IMG/VR virus record: IMGVR_UViG_3300044839_000032
Location: 1 to 52,138 of that record
DNA: 52,138 nucleotides
Strand: one strand, 5' to 3'
From: a virus
The translations under genes and the position numbers were made by a program. Below the pieces are notes generated by a model. That model searched no databases. It worked only from the letters and a program-made list of their open reading frames with translations, and was not told where the DNA came from. Each line of letters begins with the position of its first letter. The stretch's first letter is position 1. Positions 7,443-14,934 of this stretch are shown here, one piece after another.

Positions 7443-8474
7443 CTATGAAACGGATGCGGCTTCTTCGTCGGCCGGTTCCCAAACCGCCATCTCGCCTTCC
7501 GGTTCCGGCGCAATTCCGAGCATCTCGCGGAGATCAGTCGTCTCGTCGGGTTGCTTGCCTTCCGGGGGAATGCGTACATCAACGTGCAGGGCTCCAGCGT
7601 TCAGAAGCCTGACCGCCAAGTCCTTCGCGCCGTCGATCCCGGCCTCGTCGCCGTCGAGCAGAAGCGTGATGTGATTGAAGCGGGTAAGCGCGATCACTTG
7701 AGCGTCCGTTGCGCGGTTGCCCATGAGAGCTACCGCGTTCATCACACCCTCTCTGACGCACGCCATAACACCCCAAAAACTTTCGCACACGATCACTGAA
7801 TCTCCCTCGACCCGGTGCAGGTTGTAGAGCACCTGGCCGCGATGAAATCCCTTCGGAAACCGCCACCGTTCCGCATGGGGAATGTCAGGATCGATGGACC
7901 GCCCGGCGTACCCGATCAACTGCCCTTCGGGGTTGTGAATGGGGAAGACAACCCGCCCGGCCATCGACCCCTTTCCTGGGAAGAATCCGACACCGAGGTA
8001 TTCGCATTCTTCCTCGTCGAAGTTGCGCCCCGTCAAGTATTCGTGCTTGTGATCGATGTCCTTCAGCTCAAACTTCAACGGCTCGTTCGTTTCGTCGGTA
8101 GGCGTTTCGGCCACTTCGACCTGAGCCACTGCCGCCGGCGAAGTGCTAGCCACTCCAAACCATTCGACCAGGCGTTCAGCCGCTTCGTACTGCGGAACGG
8201 ATTCCATGACCGAAGTGAAGTAGACAATGTCCCCGCCCTTCCTGCCCTTCCGAGCAGAGCAACAGCTTGTGGAGTTGCACTTGAAGTAGTTCTCCCTCAC
8301 GTTCACGGTGAAGTCGTCGTTCGGCTTGTCCTCATGCGTGGGGAGCGGACACTTGCCGCGCCGCCATGTGGACCCCGCCTTCAGCGCGACCCCGTACCTT
8401 CCGAGAACACTCTCGAACGTGATCCGTTGCTTGAGCCGGTCAAAATCGATGGGCTTCCTTCTCGTCTCTGGCAT
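7443..8474 (-). CDS. DnaG-like primase (CHC2 zinc finger plus TOPRIM)
   Basis: 343 residues. The N-terminal zinc-binding part is CPLPTHED (42-49) with C66 and C71, the CHC2-type element that contacts template DNA. The catalytic TOPRIM part shows VIVCESFWGVMA (about 226) and LLLDGDEAGIDGA (about 268), giving the acidic metal-binding residues. It lacks the helicase-binding C-terminal domain of full DnaG, as many phage primases do. ATG 8474 is chosen over an upstream TTG because AAGGAGG precedes it. It is the only minus-strand gene in the left half of the phage and has its own control region with nested inverted repeats. Confidence 0.88.
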   Translation of the reverse strand: MPETRRKPIDFDRLKQRITFESVLGRYGVALKAGSTWRRGKCPLPTHEDKPNDDFTVNVRENYFKCNSTSCCSARKGRKGGDIVYFTSVMESVPQYEAAERLVEWFGVASTSPAAVAQVEVAETPTDETNEPLKFELKDIDHKHEYLTGRNFDEEECEYLGVGFFPGKGSMAGRVVFPIHNPEGQLIGYAGRSIDPDIPHAERWRFPKGFHRGQVLYNLHRVEGDSVIVCESFWGVMACVREGVMNAVALMGNRATDAQVIALTRFNHITLLLDGDEAGIDGAKDLAVRLLNAGALHVDVRIPPEGKQPDETTDLREMLGIAPEPEGEMAVWEPADEEAASVS

Positions 8475-8485
8475 AGCCAGCCTCC

Positions 8486-8529
8486 TTGTCAAACGCCAGC
8501 ACAGGCATTGTGCAGGTCTGCTTTGACAA
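8486..8529. promoter_or_regulatory. Nested operator-like inverted repeats upstream of primase
   Basis: Outer TTGTCAAA (8486-8493) and TTTGACAA (8522-8529) form an inverted repeat. Inside it GCACA (499-503) and TGTGC (509-513) form a second one about the same centre. The right inner half reads TTGTGCA (8508-8514), identical to the half-site of the palindrome at 43812-43829 in the immunity region. This suggests that the phage repressor may also control the primase. It overlaps the primase leader, including its ribosome site at the left edge. Confidence 0.5.
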
Positions 8530-8968
8530 TAGGCTTCTTATAGGATTTGAGAAGGCCCGCTAATCCACAAGAAGCGCTAGAACCACAATCACGCTGGAAT
8601 CACCGTCATGCCTTCGAAGGCACCACCTGATCGCACCTAACTCTTATGTCGCGTGACAGTTAGAAAATCAGCCAAGCGTCGGGTTATCTCGCTTTTAGCG
8701 AGAGTACGTGCTTCTTCTATCGCACGTTCAGTCTGGCGTCCCAGCCAGTCCAGTCAAGGGGATCGTTCCGCGCCCAGGAGAGGTCGCGGTCATAGGTAAC
8801 CGGCAGGTCGATGCTTCGCTGATTATATCGACCCGCCACCTAAGACACGCTCCTACCTCTGCGCTCCACGACCCCTGTGACAGTCCTGGCTTGCGGGCCG
8901 CACATCCCGAACGTGCGATAGAAAAACTGTCGCCCGTGTGCTAGTCCCGCGCGGAACACACAAACGAC
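8530..8968. other. Gene-free region between divergent primase and early genes
   Basis: About 440 bases with no credible ORF. It holds a TCTCGC-TTTTA-GCGAGA hairpin (8687-8703) and the long structured segment 8715-8923 listed separately. A TAATCCACA box occurs at about 8564, but no -10 follows at the usual spacing. Position between divergent units also fits a replication origin. Confidence 0.5.
8715..8923. ncRNA. Candidate structured RNA (or cruciform origin) closed by a 15-bp helix
   Basis: TTCTATCGCACGTTC (8715-8729) is perfectly complementary to 8909-8923. Nested inside are CCAG/CTGG (741-744/886-889), GTCA+AGGGG (753-761) with CCCCT+TGAC (872-881, one bulge), and AGGT-GGC-GGTCGAT (794-812) with ATCGACC-GCC-ACCT (827-841). 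All helices are compatible, giving one rod about 209 nt long. I could not decide the strand and found no terminator. It may be a small RNA or a DNA structure used in replication. I know of no family with this layout. Confidence 0.45.
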
Positions 8969-9169
8969 ATGAACAAGTTTATTGTCATTCTGTCGGAGCC
9001 TGCCTACTACGGTTATACCGTCGAAGCAGAGGACGCACGAGCCGCGGGAGAGGAAGCCTTGCGGTTGTTCTATTCCGGGGTCAATATCAACCCATACGAC
9101 TACGGCCAATTGACCGTATCGACGGTCGAACCCGTCGAGTATTCATCCCTTCCGGCGCCTAAGCCTTGA
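8969..9169 (+). CDS. Small early protein, unknown function
   Basis: 66 residues starting FIVILSEPAYYGYTVEAEDA, a mixed alpha/beta pattern with typical phage codon use. Pro-rich end. No Shine-Dalgarno; the leader is A/C-rich (ACACAAACGAC), like most early genes here. It is the first plus-strand gene after the structured region. I do not recognise it. Confidence 0.6.
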   Translation: MNKFIVILSEPAYYGYTVEAEDARAAGEEALRLFYSGVNINPYDYGQLTVSTVEPVEYSSLPAPKP

Positions 9170-9193
9170 CCGTCCCCGCCACTTTGTTACTGT
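9166..9193 (+). promoter_or_regulatory. Sigma-70-type early promoter
   Basis: TTGACC (9166-9171), 16 nt, TACTGT (9188-9193), ahead of the methyltransferase-like gene at 9236. Two more promoters with the same TTGAC[C/G]-N16-TANNNT plan follow at 9890 and 10089. Confidence 0.6.
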
Positions 9194-9235
9194 TGTAATA
9201 ACCCTCATCATCAAACCTAATCACCTCATATTTCC

Positions 9236-9874
9236 ATGCCTCACCCCGTTGGCTCGTACAGCAACGGCTCGAAGACCATTCTCCATCTTTGTGCCGACAC
9301 TGGCTCCGATACCAAACCCTATCAAGACGCCGGTTATAACGTGATCCTCATCGGCAGCAATATCGGCGTCGAAAACTACCATCCGCCTGCCGACGTTTAC
9401 GGCATCATCGCTAATCCCGTCTGCACGGAATTCAGCGTCGCGACTGGCTACCAGCACCAGGGCGACTACGAAAAAGGGCTCCTTCTCGTCCGCGAGTGTC
9501 GCCGTGTGATCGCGGAATGTGACCCGGTGTTCTGGGCTATTGAGAACCCAGCCACAGGACGGCTCAGGCAATTCCTAGGCACGCCCGATATGACGTATGA
9601 GCCTTGGCACTTCGGTTCCCCTTGGACAAAACGGACGGCGCTCTGGGGTAAGTTCAATCGTCCCGCTCCGCTATACCGGAAGTGGGAGGACGTACCGAAG
9701 ATACCAGAACTCTACGTTCGCCCCGGCAGAACGAAACCCTCCCTAGCATTTCTTCATAAGAGCGCCGTCCAGCACATCCCGGAGTTTCAGTGCTTCGCCC
9801 CGGAGAGTGACATGGAGTTCCGATCTCTCTGCTCGCAAAAGTTCGCTCAGGCTTTCTTTGAAGCTAACCGTTGA
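9236..9874 (+). CDS. DNA cytosine-methyltransferase-like protein
   Basis: 212 residues. Short C5-cytosine methyltransferase-like protein: motif I-like HLCADTGSD (about 17-25) for S-adenosylmethionine binding, NPVCTEFS (about 62-69) carrying the Pro-x-Cys catalytic loop, and WAIENP (motif VI). It is much shorter than full enzymes and has no recognisable target-recognition domain. Such compact proteins are common in phages and may protect phage DNA from host nucleases, but specificity and even activity cannot be told. It stands alone behind its own promoter. Confidence 0.7.
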   Translation: MPHPVGSYSNGSKTILHLCADTGSDTKPYQDAGYNVILIGSNIGVENYHPPADVYGIIANPVCTEFSVATGYQHQGDYEKGLLLVRECRRVIAECDPVFWAIENPATGRLRQFLGTPDMTYEPWHFGSPWTKRTALWGKFNRPAPLYRKWEDVPKIPELYVRPGRTKPSLAFLHKSAVQHIPEFQCFAPESDMEFRSLCSQKFAQAFFEANR

Positions 9875-9889
9875 CGATACGCCCCACCC

Positions 9890-9917
9890 TTGACGCCACC
9901 GCATGAGCTGGTAGGGT
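9890..9917 (+). promoter_or_regulatory. Sigma-70-type promoter before the 47-residue basic protein
   Basis: TTGACG (9890-9895), 16 nt, TAGGGT (9912-9917). The start of transcription would fall almost at the ATG at 9924, giving a near-leaderless message. The long open frame that begins at this TTG is therefore not taken as a gene. Confidence 0.6.
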
Positions 9918-9923
9918 TAAGTT

Positions 9924-10067
9924 ATGCCGAGCCGATCACAATTCAAGACCGCCAAAGAGTACAACGCATGGTTCCGCGACTACTGGAAAACGCGCCGGAA
10001 GAAGCAACGCCACTACATGCGAGCCTATCGCCGGAAGCAGTTATCAACAGCCCCGCAGGAAGCCTGA
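9924..10067 (+). CDS. Tiny basic, aromatic-rich phage protein
   Basis: 47 residues, rich in Lys, Arg, Tyr and Trp (TAKEYNAWFRDYWKTRRKKQ). The pattern recurs in small nucleic-acid-associated phage proteins, though the exact role is unknown. Chosen over the 199-residue open frame on the same strand because a promoter ends 6 bp ahead of its ATG and the composition is protein-like. Confidence 0.6.
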   Translation: MPSRSQFKTAKEYNAWFRDYWKTRRKKQRHYMRAYRRKQLSTAPQEA

Positions 10068-10088
10068 TTTTCCAAGCCCTTTTAGCCC

Positions 10089-10116
10089 TTGACGAAGTTA
10101 TTACGCTTGCTACACT
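10089..10116 (+). promoter_or_regulatory. Sigma-70-type promoter
   Basis: TTGACG (10089-10094), 16 nt, TACACT (10111-10116). Best -35/-10 pair in the phage. It would give a leader of about 130 nt before the zinc-finger gene at 10253. Confidence 0.65.
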
Positions 10117-10252
10117 GAAGATGCTCCTTGAGGTTGATGGCGTGGCGGTCCCCAATGCAGTGCAGGACCCGCGCGAAAGGACACAGGCCACCCCTGGGTT
10201 TGCCACCAAACGCCAACCTGTCGGCATCGCTCACCAATCAATTCACCATGTC

Positions 10253-10489
10253 ATGGCAAAACAAGAAGCGACTTATCTATGCGACGTTTGCGGCAGTAGC
10301 TATGCTACCGGGGCCGACGTACGCGGTTCTGTTTCTGTCTATAGTTCTCACGGCTCTTTCATTTGCGGCGATGTCTGCGATGAGTGCGCCGACCGCGTTC
10401 TAAAGACTCTAGTCAGAGCCTTCCCAGGTATCGCCTTTAGTGAGCACTCGCACGATACGAAGGCGATGGAATCCAAAAAATCAATCTAG
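10253..10489 (+). CDS. Small zinc-binding protein
   Basis: 78 residues from ATG 10253. Two Cys pairs, CDVCG near the N-terminus and CDECAD about 33 residues later with a further Cys between them (CGDVCDEC), indicate a treble-clef or zinc-ribbon fold. The frame is open upstream to 9890, but that would cross two promoters. An overlapping frame at 10250 encodes a hydrophobic peptide and is judged a shadow. Function unknown. Confidence 0.6.
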   Translation: MAKQEATYLCDVCGSSYATGADVRGSVSVYSSHGSFICGDVCDECADRVLKTLVRAFPGIAFSEHSHDTKAMESKKSI

Positions 10490-10573
10490 TCGAACAAAAA
10501 ACGTTCTCACTCTCCGGCGCTGTGGCAGTTATCTGAGAAGGTTTCTGCCCCGCCGAAGAGTCCCACCCCTCCC

Positions 10574-11377
10574 ATGAAGTTCGAAATTAAACACCGTTTC
10601 TCTAATGAAGTTCTGTTCTCAATCGAAACTGATTCTTGGAAGCTGGCAGTAGAAGCGGCGATCAAATCCAAAGCCAACCTCCGCTTCGCCAACCTCAGCT
10701 TCGCCAACCTCAGCTCCGCCGACCTCAGCTTCGCCGACCTCAGCTCCGCCAACCTCCGCTTCGCCAACCTCAGCTTCGCCAACCTCAGCTCCGCCGACCT
10801 CAGCTCCGCCGACCTCAGCTCCGCCAACCTCCGCTCCGCCGACCTCAGCTCCGCCAACCTCCGCTCCGCCGACCTCAGCTCCGCCGACCTCAGCTTCGCC
10901 GACCTCCGCTCCGCCGACCTCAGCTCCGCCGACCTCCGCTCCGCCGACCTCAGCTCCGCCAACCTCCGCTCCGCCAAGAACATCCCGCAGTCCTACGTTA
11001 ACCTCGCTTCGAGGGACATCCTCTTTGTCCTCCTGAACCTTAAGAAGGAAGTTCCCGCGCTCAGAAAGAGCCTAATCGCGGGCAGGGTGAACGGTTCACA
11101 GTACGAGGGCGATTGCGCCTGTCTCATTGGAACGCTCGCAAATGCTGACGGCGGTCTCGACAAAGTTTGCTCCGCGATTCCGTTCTACCAAATGGGAACC
11201 GAGAATCCAGGCGAGGCATGGTTCCTAAACATCAGAGAAGGAGACACCCCGGAAACCAACCCGTTCTCAGCGCACGCCGTTGCTCTTTGCGACCTTGTCA
11301 TCAAGAACAAGATGCACGAGTGGGCTCTTCTGCCGAACCCGTTTGAAAAGGCCGCGAAGACCACTCCCGAAGCATGA
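10574..11377 (+). CDS. Pentapeptide-repeat protein
   Basis: 267 residues. Residues 34-133 are 20 perfect pentads of the form A(D/N)L(S/R)(S/F), predicted to form a right-handed square beta-helix of five coils. The first 33 residues (KHRFSNEVLFSIETDSWKLA) are typical of phage pentapeptide proteins. The C-terminal 130 residues form a separate globular domain. Some pentapeptide proteins mimic DNA and bind gyrase; here the role is unknown. The repeat DNA is almost uniform (see repeat entry), implying recent expansion. Confidence 0.85.
   Translation: MKFEIKHRFSNEVLFSIETDSWKLAVEAAIKSKANLRFANLSFANLSSADLSFADLSSANLRFANLSFANLSSADLSSADLSSANLRSADLSSANLRSADLSSADLSFADLRSADLSSADLRSADLSSANLRSAKNIPQSYVNLASRDILFVLLNLKKEVPALRKSLIAGRVNGSQYEGDCACLIGTLANADGGLDKVCSAIPFYQMGTENPGEAWFLNIREGDTPETNPFSAHAVALCDLVIKNKMHEWALLPNPFEKAAKTTPEA
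10673..10972 (+). repeat. 20 tandem 15-bp units encoding the pentapeptide helix
   Basis: Units read GCC(G/A)ACCTC(A/C)GCT(C/T)C with only three variable positions. Variation is confined to a few sites that switch Asp/Asn, Ser/Arg and Ser/Phe. Near-identity at the DNA level fits unequal exchange or slippage, so copy number may vary between relatives. Confidence 0.9.
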
Positions 11378-11529
11378 AGCCTCGCTACTTCAACCGTAAG
11401 CCAGACGAGCCGCTTCTATTCTGGAACTGGCCCATCTTCAAGAACGGCCGCTGGTCCCAATACGTCCCTGACGAAGAACCGCAGATGACCGAGAAGGAGG
11501 CGCGCGAAATAGAAACCAACAACAACTAA
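11374..11529 (+). CDS. 51-residue protein, unknown function
   Basis: Starts by ATGA overlap with the pentapeptide gene and ends one base before the ERF gene. Rich in Trp, Tyr and Phe (LLFWNWPIFKNGRWSQY) with an acidic helical tail. I do not recognise it. Position suggests translation coupled to its neighbours. Confidence 0.6.
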   Translation: MKPRYFNRKPDEPLLFWNWPIFKNGRWSQYVPDEEPQMTEKEAREIETNNN

Positions 11530-11530
11530 G

Positions 11531-12088
11531 ATGCAACAATCACCAACTACCACCGAGATCACGAAGGCCCTTATCGGCTTTCACGACGAAGTAGGGACCA
11601 TCTCGAAAGACGCGGCCAATCCCTTCTTCAAAAGCTCCTACGCCAGCCTGTCGAACATCCTTGAATCCATCAAGGAGCCGCTCACGAAGAACGGCCTCAC
11701 GTTCGTTCAGTTCCCCGAAGGTTCGAACGGCTTGACCACCCGCTTGATGCACGAATCCGGCGAGTGGCTCGAAGCGACCTACACCATGGTCCCCGCGAAG
11801 AACGACCCCCAGGGACTTGGCTCCGCGATTACCTACCAACGCCGCTATTCTCTCGGCGCGGTCCTCGGCCTGAACATCGACACCGACGACGACGGCAACG
11901 CCGCGAGCCAGCCCGCCTCGACGACGCACACTTTCACGGCGCCCGCAAAGCCGAACTACAAGAAGCTTATCGAAGAGACGAAGAACATGACCGAGTTGAA
12001 GAAGGTCTGGGCTTCTCTCCCTGTCGAATCAAAGGTCGATCTGGAGGAGGTCAAGAACGCAATCAAAGCGAAGCATGAAAACGCTTAA
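11531..12088 (+). CDS. erf: ERF-family single-strand annealing protein
   Basis: 185 residues. The ERF signature is clear: SSYASLSNILESIKEPLTKN in the first third and DPQGLGSAITYQRRYSLGAV with LNIDTDDDGN later. ERF proteins coat single-stranded DNA and anneal complementary strands during phage replication and recombination. The next gene, overlapping by 14 bp, is the matching exonuclease, so the pair forms a lambda Red-like two-part recombinase. The C-terminal 50 residues form a linker and helical tail. Confidence 0.92.
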   Translation: MQQSPTTTEITKALIGFHDEVGTISKDAANPFFKSSYASLSNILESIKEPLTKNGLTFVQFPEGSNGLTTRLMHESGEWLEATYTMVPAKNDPQGLGSAITYQRRYSLGAVLGLNIDTDDDGNAASQPASTTHTFTAPAKPNYKKLIEETKNMTELKKVWASLPVESKVDLEEVKNAIKAKHENA

Positions 12089-12707
12089 GTTCGAGACGCG
12101 CGACGAGTGGCTTTTCGGCCGCATAGGAAAGATCACCGGTACCCGCCTCAAGGACATCGTTGTGAAGCGCGGAACCGGAAAGAAGATCGGCTACTACGAG
12201 CTGATCGCCGAACGCCTGGGCGTACCGCCGGACGGCGAGAACCCCATGGAGCGCGGCGCACGTCTCGAAGCCGAAGCTATCGAACGCTTCATCGTTGAGA
12301 CCGGAAAGAACGTGGACACGAGCCTTGTGATCTGGACGCGCGATGACAACGAGAACATCGCAATATCCCCAGACGGCATCGTCTCCGAGGAGGAGGCGGT
12401 AGAGGTCAAGTGCCTCTCGTCGGCCCGCCACATCGAAGCCCTCCTCACGAACTCAATTCCCGATGAGTATGAGTACCAAGTGCTCCAGTACTTCATCGTG
12501 AACGAGAACCTGAAGACGCTGAACGTAGTTTGCTACGACCCCCGCTTCGTAGCCCTCTACGCTTCGACCGGCTCGAAGAAGCAGCTCGACTTCTTCGTCA
12601 TTGAAGTGAAGCGGGAGAGCCTTACCGAGCAGATCACCGAGTACCTGGAGTACGAACGAAAGACCCTCGCAGAAGTCGAACAGATCGTAAATCAACTCAC
12701 TTTCTAA
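12075..12707 (+). CDS. YqaJ/lambda-exonuclease-type recombinase nuclease
   Basis: 210 residues. The PD-(D/E)XK core is visible: GARLEAEA (about 56-63) supplies a Glu, SPDGIV (about 98-103) the catalytic Asp, and AVEVKC (about 108-113) the E-x-K pair; QVLQYF follows. This enzyme chews 5' ends to give single strands for the annealing protein. Start ATG 12075 lies within the end of the ERF gene. Confidence 0.9.
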   Translation: MKTLKFETRDEWLFGRIGKITGTRLKDIVVKRGTGKKIGYYELIAERLGVPPDGENPMERGARLEAEAIERFIVETGKNVDTSLVIWTRDDNENIAISPDGIVSEEEAVEVKCLSSARHIEALLTNSIPDEYEYQVLQYFIVNENLKTLNVVCYDPRFVALYASTGSKKQLDFFVIEVKRESLTEQITEYLEYERKTLAEVEQIVNQLTF

Positions 12708-12709
12708 CC

Positions 12710-12991
12710 ATGGCAGACAAGATCCTCGTCGACGGCATGATCGTCAGAAACCCCAACCCGAAAGCCCCCACTTGGGTAAAAGCCAGCATCTCGTTCAACG
12801 TCGGCAAGTTCATCGAGTTCGCCGACCAGCACCAGAAGAACGGTTGGTTAAACGTGGACATGAACCTCTCTCAGAAGGGAGAGCTGTACGCGTCGCTAAA
12901 CGAGTTCACGCCGAAGGCTCATACCGACGCGGGAACTGCCGAGCAGCCTCCCATCATCAACCTAGACGGCGACGACGAAGTTCCCTTCTAA
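12710..12991 (+). CDS. Small protein with an SSB-like acidic C-terminal tip
   Basis: 93 residues, ending in LDGDDEVPF. This copies the acidic tip of bacterial SSB (DDDIPF in E. coli), which docks replication and repair proteins. The body (about 1-70) is a compact beta-rich domain with KASISFNVGKF and YASLNEF segments. It directly follows the ERF/exonuclease pair. The phage's own OB-fold SSB at 40.4 kb has a basic end without such a tip, so this protein may carry the partner-binding function. Confidence 0.65.
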   Translation: MADKILVDGMIVRNPNPKAPTWVKASISFNVGKFIEFADQHQKNGWLNVDMNLSQKGELYASLNEFTPKAHTDAGTAEQPPIINLDGDDEVPF

Positions 12992-13004
12992 ATCCACTCA
13001 CCCC

Positions 13005-13154
13005 ATGAGCGAACTCGAAGAGATCGACATCAGCGAGCCCTGCGACCTGTGCCACCAACCCCCCATCAACTGCGAATGTGTGGAAGAGACAGTTGAAACG
13101 ATAGACGACCGCCTCGTCGAAGCGGAGATAGACGACTTCCTCGGTACGGTCTAA
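13005..13154 (+). CDS. 49-residue acidic protein with a Cys cluster
   Basis: Strongly acidic, with CDLCHQPPINCEC in the middle, a possible small zinc knuckle. Leader AATCCACTCACCCC is A/C-rich without Shine-Dalgarno. Unknown function. Confidence 0.55.
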   Translation: MSELEEIDISEPCDLCHQPPINCECVEETVETIDDRLVEAEIDDFLGTV

Positions 13155-13214
13155 CCCATCACTCACCCCACCGGGCAGGTCAGTCGGCTGCCCCTCTCAT
13201 CACCAACGAACACC

Positions 13215-13571
13215 ATGAAGTGCCCGTACTGCGGCAACGATGCGGAATGGGTAGACAACGCGACCGTGTACGGAAAGCGGTTTGGTAAGTCATACATGAT
13301 GTGGGTTTGCCGGCCGTGTGACGCTCGCGTCGGGTGTCACCAGAACACGCAGAAGCCGCTCGGGACGCTCGCGAACAAGGAACTTCGCGACGCACGCATG
13401 CGCGTCCACGCACTCATCGACCCCCTTTGGAAGTCAAAGCACTTCAGCCGCGGCAGGGTCTACAACATGCTCTCTGATGCTTTCGGTGAACCGGTCCATG
13501 TCGGCGAAAGCGACCTCTCACGTTGCGCCGAGATTCTCGAAACCGCCCCGAAACTATTTCAACTCCCATGA
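13215..13571 (+). CDS. Zinc-finger-containing phage protein (DUF3268-like)
   Basis: 118 residues. N-terminal CPYCG and later CRPCDARVGCH, with KPLGTLANKELRDAR and HALIDPLWK, match the conserved pattern I know from zinc-finger-containing DUF3268 proteins of phages and prophages. Function of the family is not established; nucleic-acid binding is likely. Start ATG 13215 after an A/C-rich leader. Confidence 0.75.
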   Translation: MKCPYCGNDAEWVDNATVYGKRFGKSYMMWVCRPCDARVGCHQNTQKPLGTLANKELRDARMRVHALIDPLWKSKHFSRGRVYNMLSDAFGEPVHVGESDLSRCAEILETAPKLFQLP

Positions 13572-13873
13572 ACGCCACAGACACTTCAACAGCCGCCTAC
13601 GACTCAATCCGTGAACTTCTGAACGAGAAGCAAAGGGTAGTCAGAAGCGCCCTCAAGAGATGCGGCCCGATGACGGATAAGCAGATCGCGGATTTTCTCG
13701 GTTGGGAAATCAACCGGGTAACACCTCGACGCGGCGAACTCGGAAAGATGGGCGCGCTCATCGACCTCGGAACCGTGCCCGGACACACCGGAAGACCTGT
13801 CCACCTCTGGAAGCTGAAGGAAGAACCTGTAGAAGCAAAGGCCGCCATCACTAACCAACCAACACTCATATGA
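13568..13873 (+). CDS. Winged-helix DNA-binding protein
   Basis: 101 residues from ATG 13568, overlapping the previous stop by ATGA. GPMTDKQIADFLGWEINRVTPRRGEL is a helix-turn-helix, followed by a wing (GRPVHLWKL). It resembles small MarR-like phage regulators. It could regulate middle genes; no target is evident. Confidence 0.65.
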   Translation: MNATDTSTAAYDSIRELLNEKQRVVRSALKRCGPMTDKQIADFLGWEINRVTPRRGELGKMGALIDLGTVPGHTGRPVHLWKLKEEPVEAKAAITNQPTLI

Positions 13874-14364
13874 CTCAATTCAAGGAAGGCGACCGCGTAC
13901 GTCTCAAACGGTCGTGTTCAGGCGGGATCGAGGGAGAGATTTACACCCTCGGTTATCTCCTCGGTCTTTCCAGTCTCTATGCTCTCATTGACAGTGGTCG
14001 CCGTGAAGTCGGCACTTCTGGCAAAGGTTGCTTGTGCGAAAGCAATTGGCTGCTCGTGGAGCGCGGCATGACCAACTATCTCGCCACCTTCGACGGAGCT
14101 GCCGGTTGCCCACTTGGAGGCTGGACGTACACCACCGTCCCATCATTAACAAACAAAACAACTCCCAAAATGAAGCTCACCAACCTCGTAAAGAAGCTCG
14201 TAGATTCAGACACCCAGACCCTCATCAAAGCCGGATTCATCAACGGCGACCTTGAACTCACCTCGACCGGAAAGGAAGAACTGTTCGCCATCATCTTTGA
14301 AGGGAACAAAGCGGCTCTCGTTACCGCCGCGCAAGCCGTCCTCGACGAACAAGCCGCGAAGTAA
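13870..14364 (+). CDS. Hypothetical protein, possibly two genes in one frame
   Basis: 164 codons in one open frame. Residues 1-90 start FKEGDRVRLKRSCSGGIEG, an SH3/KOW-like beta barrel. Residues 101-164 (from ATG 14170) are helical and unrelated. The DNA before 14170 (AACAAACAAAACAACTCCCAAA) looks exactly like the A/C-rich leaders of neighbouring genes, so a second start there is likely, giving a separate 64-residue protein. Confidence 0.6.
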   Translation: MTQFKEGDRVRLKRSCSGGIEGEIYTLGYLLGLSSLYALIDSGRREVGTSGKGCLCESNWLLVERGMTNYLATFDGAAGCPLGGWTYTTVPSLTNKTTPKMKLTNLVKKLVDSDTQTLIKAGFINGDLELTSTGKEELFAIIFEGNKAALVTAAQAVLDEQAAK

Positions 14365-14374
14365 ACCCCCTTCC

Positions 14375-14536
14375 ATGACCCGCTCTTACACCGTAGACAA
14401 CCGCCCGGACGTACCTATCCGCTGTTCCTCCTGCGATCTAGAGTTACCCATGAGAAAGGTCCGCCGGAAAACCGCCACCTGTCTCGATTGTAAAAGGGAG
14501 CAAGCGGCGAAGAGACACCAACTTAGAAAGGCATGA
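14375..14536 (+). CDS. 53-residue zinc-ribbon protein
   Basis: CSSC and CLDC pairs 21 residues apart with a basic tail (KREQAAKRHQL). A small treble-clef protein, next to and overlapping NinG by ATGA. Related zinc ribbons often accompany HNH-type genes in phages. Function unknown. Confidence 0.6.
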   Translation: MTRSYTVDNRPDVPIRCSSCDLELPMRKVRRKTATCLDCKREQAAKRHQLRKA

Positions 14537-14934
14537 AGGAACCCCTCTCACCGGCAGCCAAAGCGTTCAAGAAGGTGAAGAAGGAGTCGGTCTCGGCCTG
14601 GCTGAAGAAGGCAGATGGGGTTTTTTCCCGGTACATTCGCCAACGCGATGGCGGCCAGTGCTTCACCTGTCCGTATCGAAACGAATGGAAGAAGCTTCAG
14701 AACGGCCACTTCTGTCCGCGTCAGCACATGGCGACCCGGTTCGACGAGCGGAACAACAATGCTCAGTGCTTTGCGTGCAATATGTACTACGGCGGGCGAC
14801 CGGATGCCTACGCCGTCCGCCTCGAAGCGAAGTACGGACCCGGCATTGTGAAGGAACTCCACGATCTCGCCCGGACTACTAAGCAATGGACCGTCCCCGA
14901 ACTTCAATCACTCATCACCAAATACACACCATGA
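14533..14934 (+). CDS. ninG: NinG-like recombination protein (HNH-type)
   Basis: 133 residues. YIRQRDGGQCFTC, NGHFCPRQHMATRFDERN and QCFACN reproduce the NinG/Rap pattern: two Cys pairs for zinc and His/Asn residues of an HNH-like nuclease. Lambda NinG (Rap) is a structure-specific nuclease acting on recombination intermediates. It fits with the ERF/exonuclease pair 2 kb upstream. Confidence 0.85.
   Translation: MKEPLSPAAKAFKKVKKESVSAWLKKADGVFSRYIRQRDGGQCFTCPYRNEWKKLQNGHFCPRQHMATRFDERNNNAQCFACNMYYGGRPDAYAVRLEAKYGPGIVKELHDLARTTKQWTVPELQSLITKYTP

Noticed and set aside
9890-10252. N-terminal part of a 199-codon frame
   Set aside because: Starts at a -35 box TTG, crosses a second promoter and overlaps a better small ORF.
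10128-10403. ORF with two hydrophobic segments
   Set aside because: Overlaps the Cys-rich zinc protein in another frame; the zinc frame has better motifs. Kept as a remote possibility.
10673-10972. CRISPR-like array
   Set aside because: Units are 15 bp, contiguous and in frame with pentapeptides; there are no spacers.
10507-10983. Antisense Arg/Ala/Glu repeat ORF
   Set aside because: Pure mirror of the pentapeptide-coding repeats.
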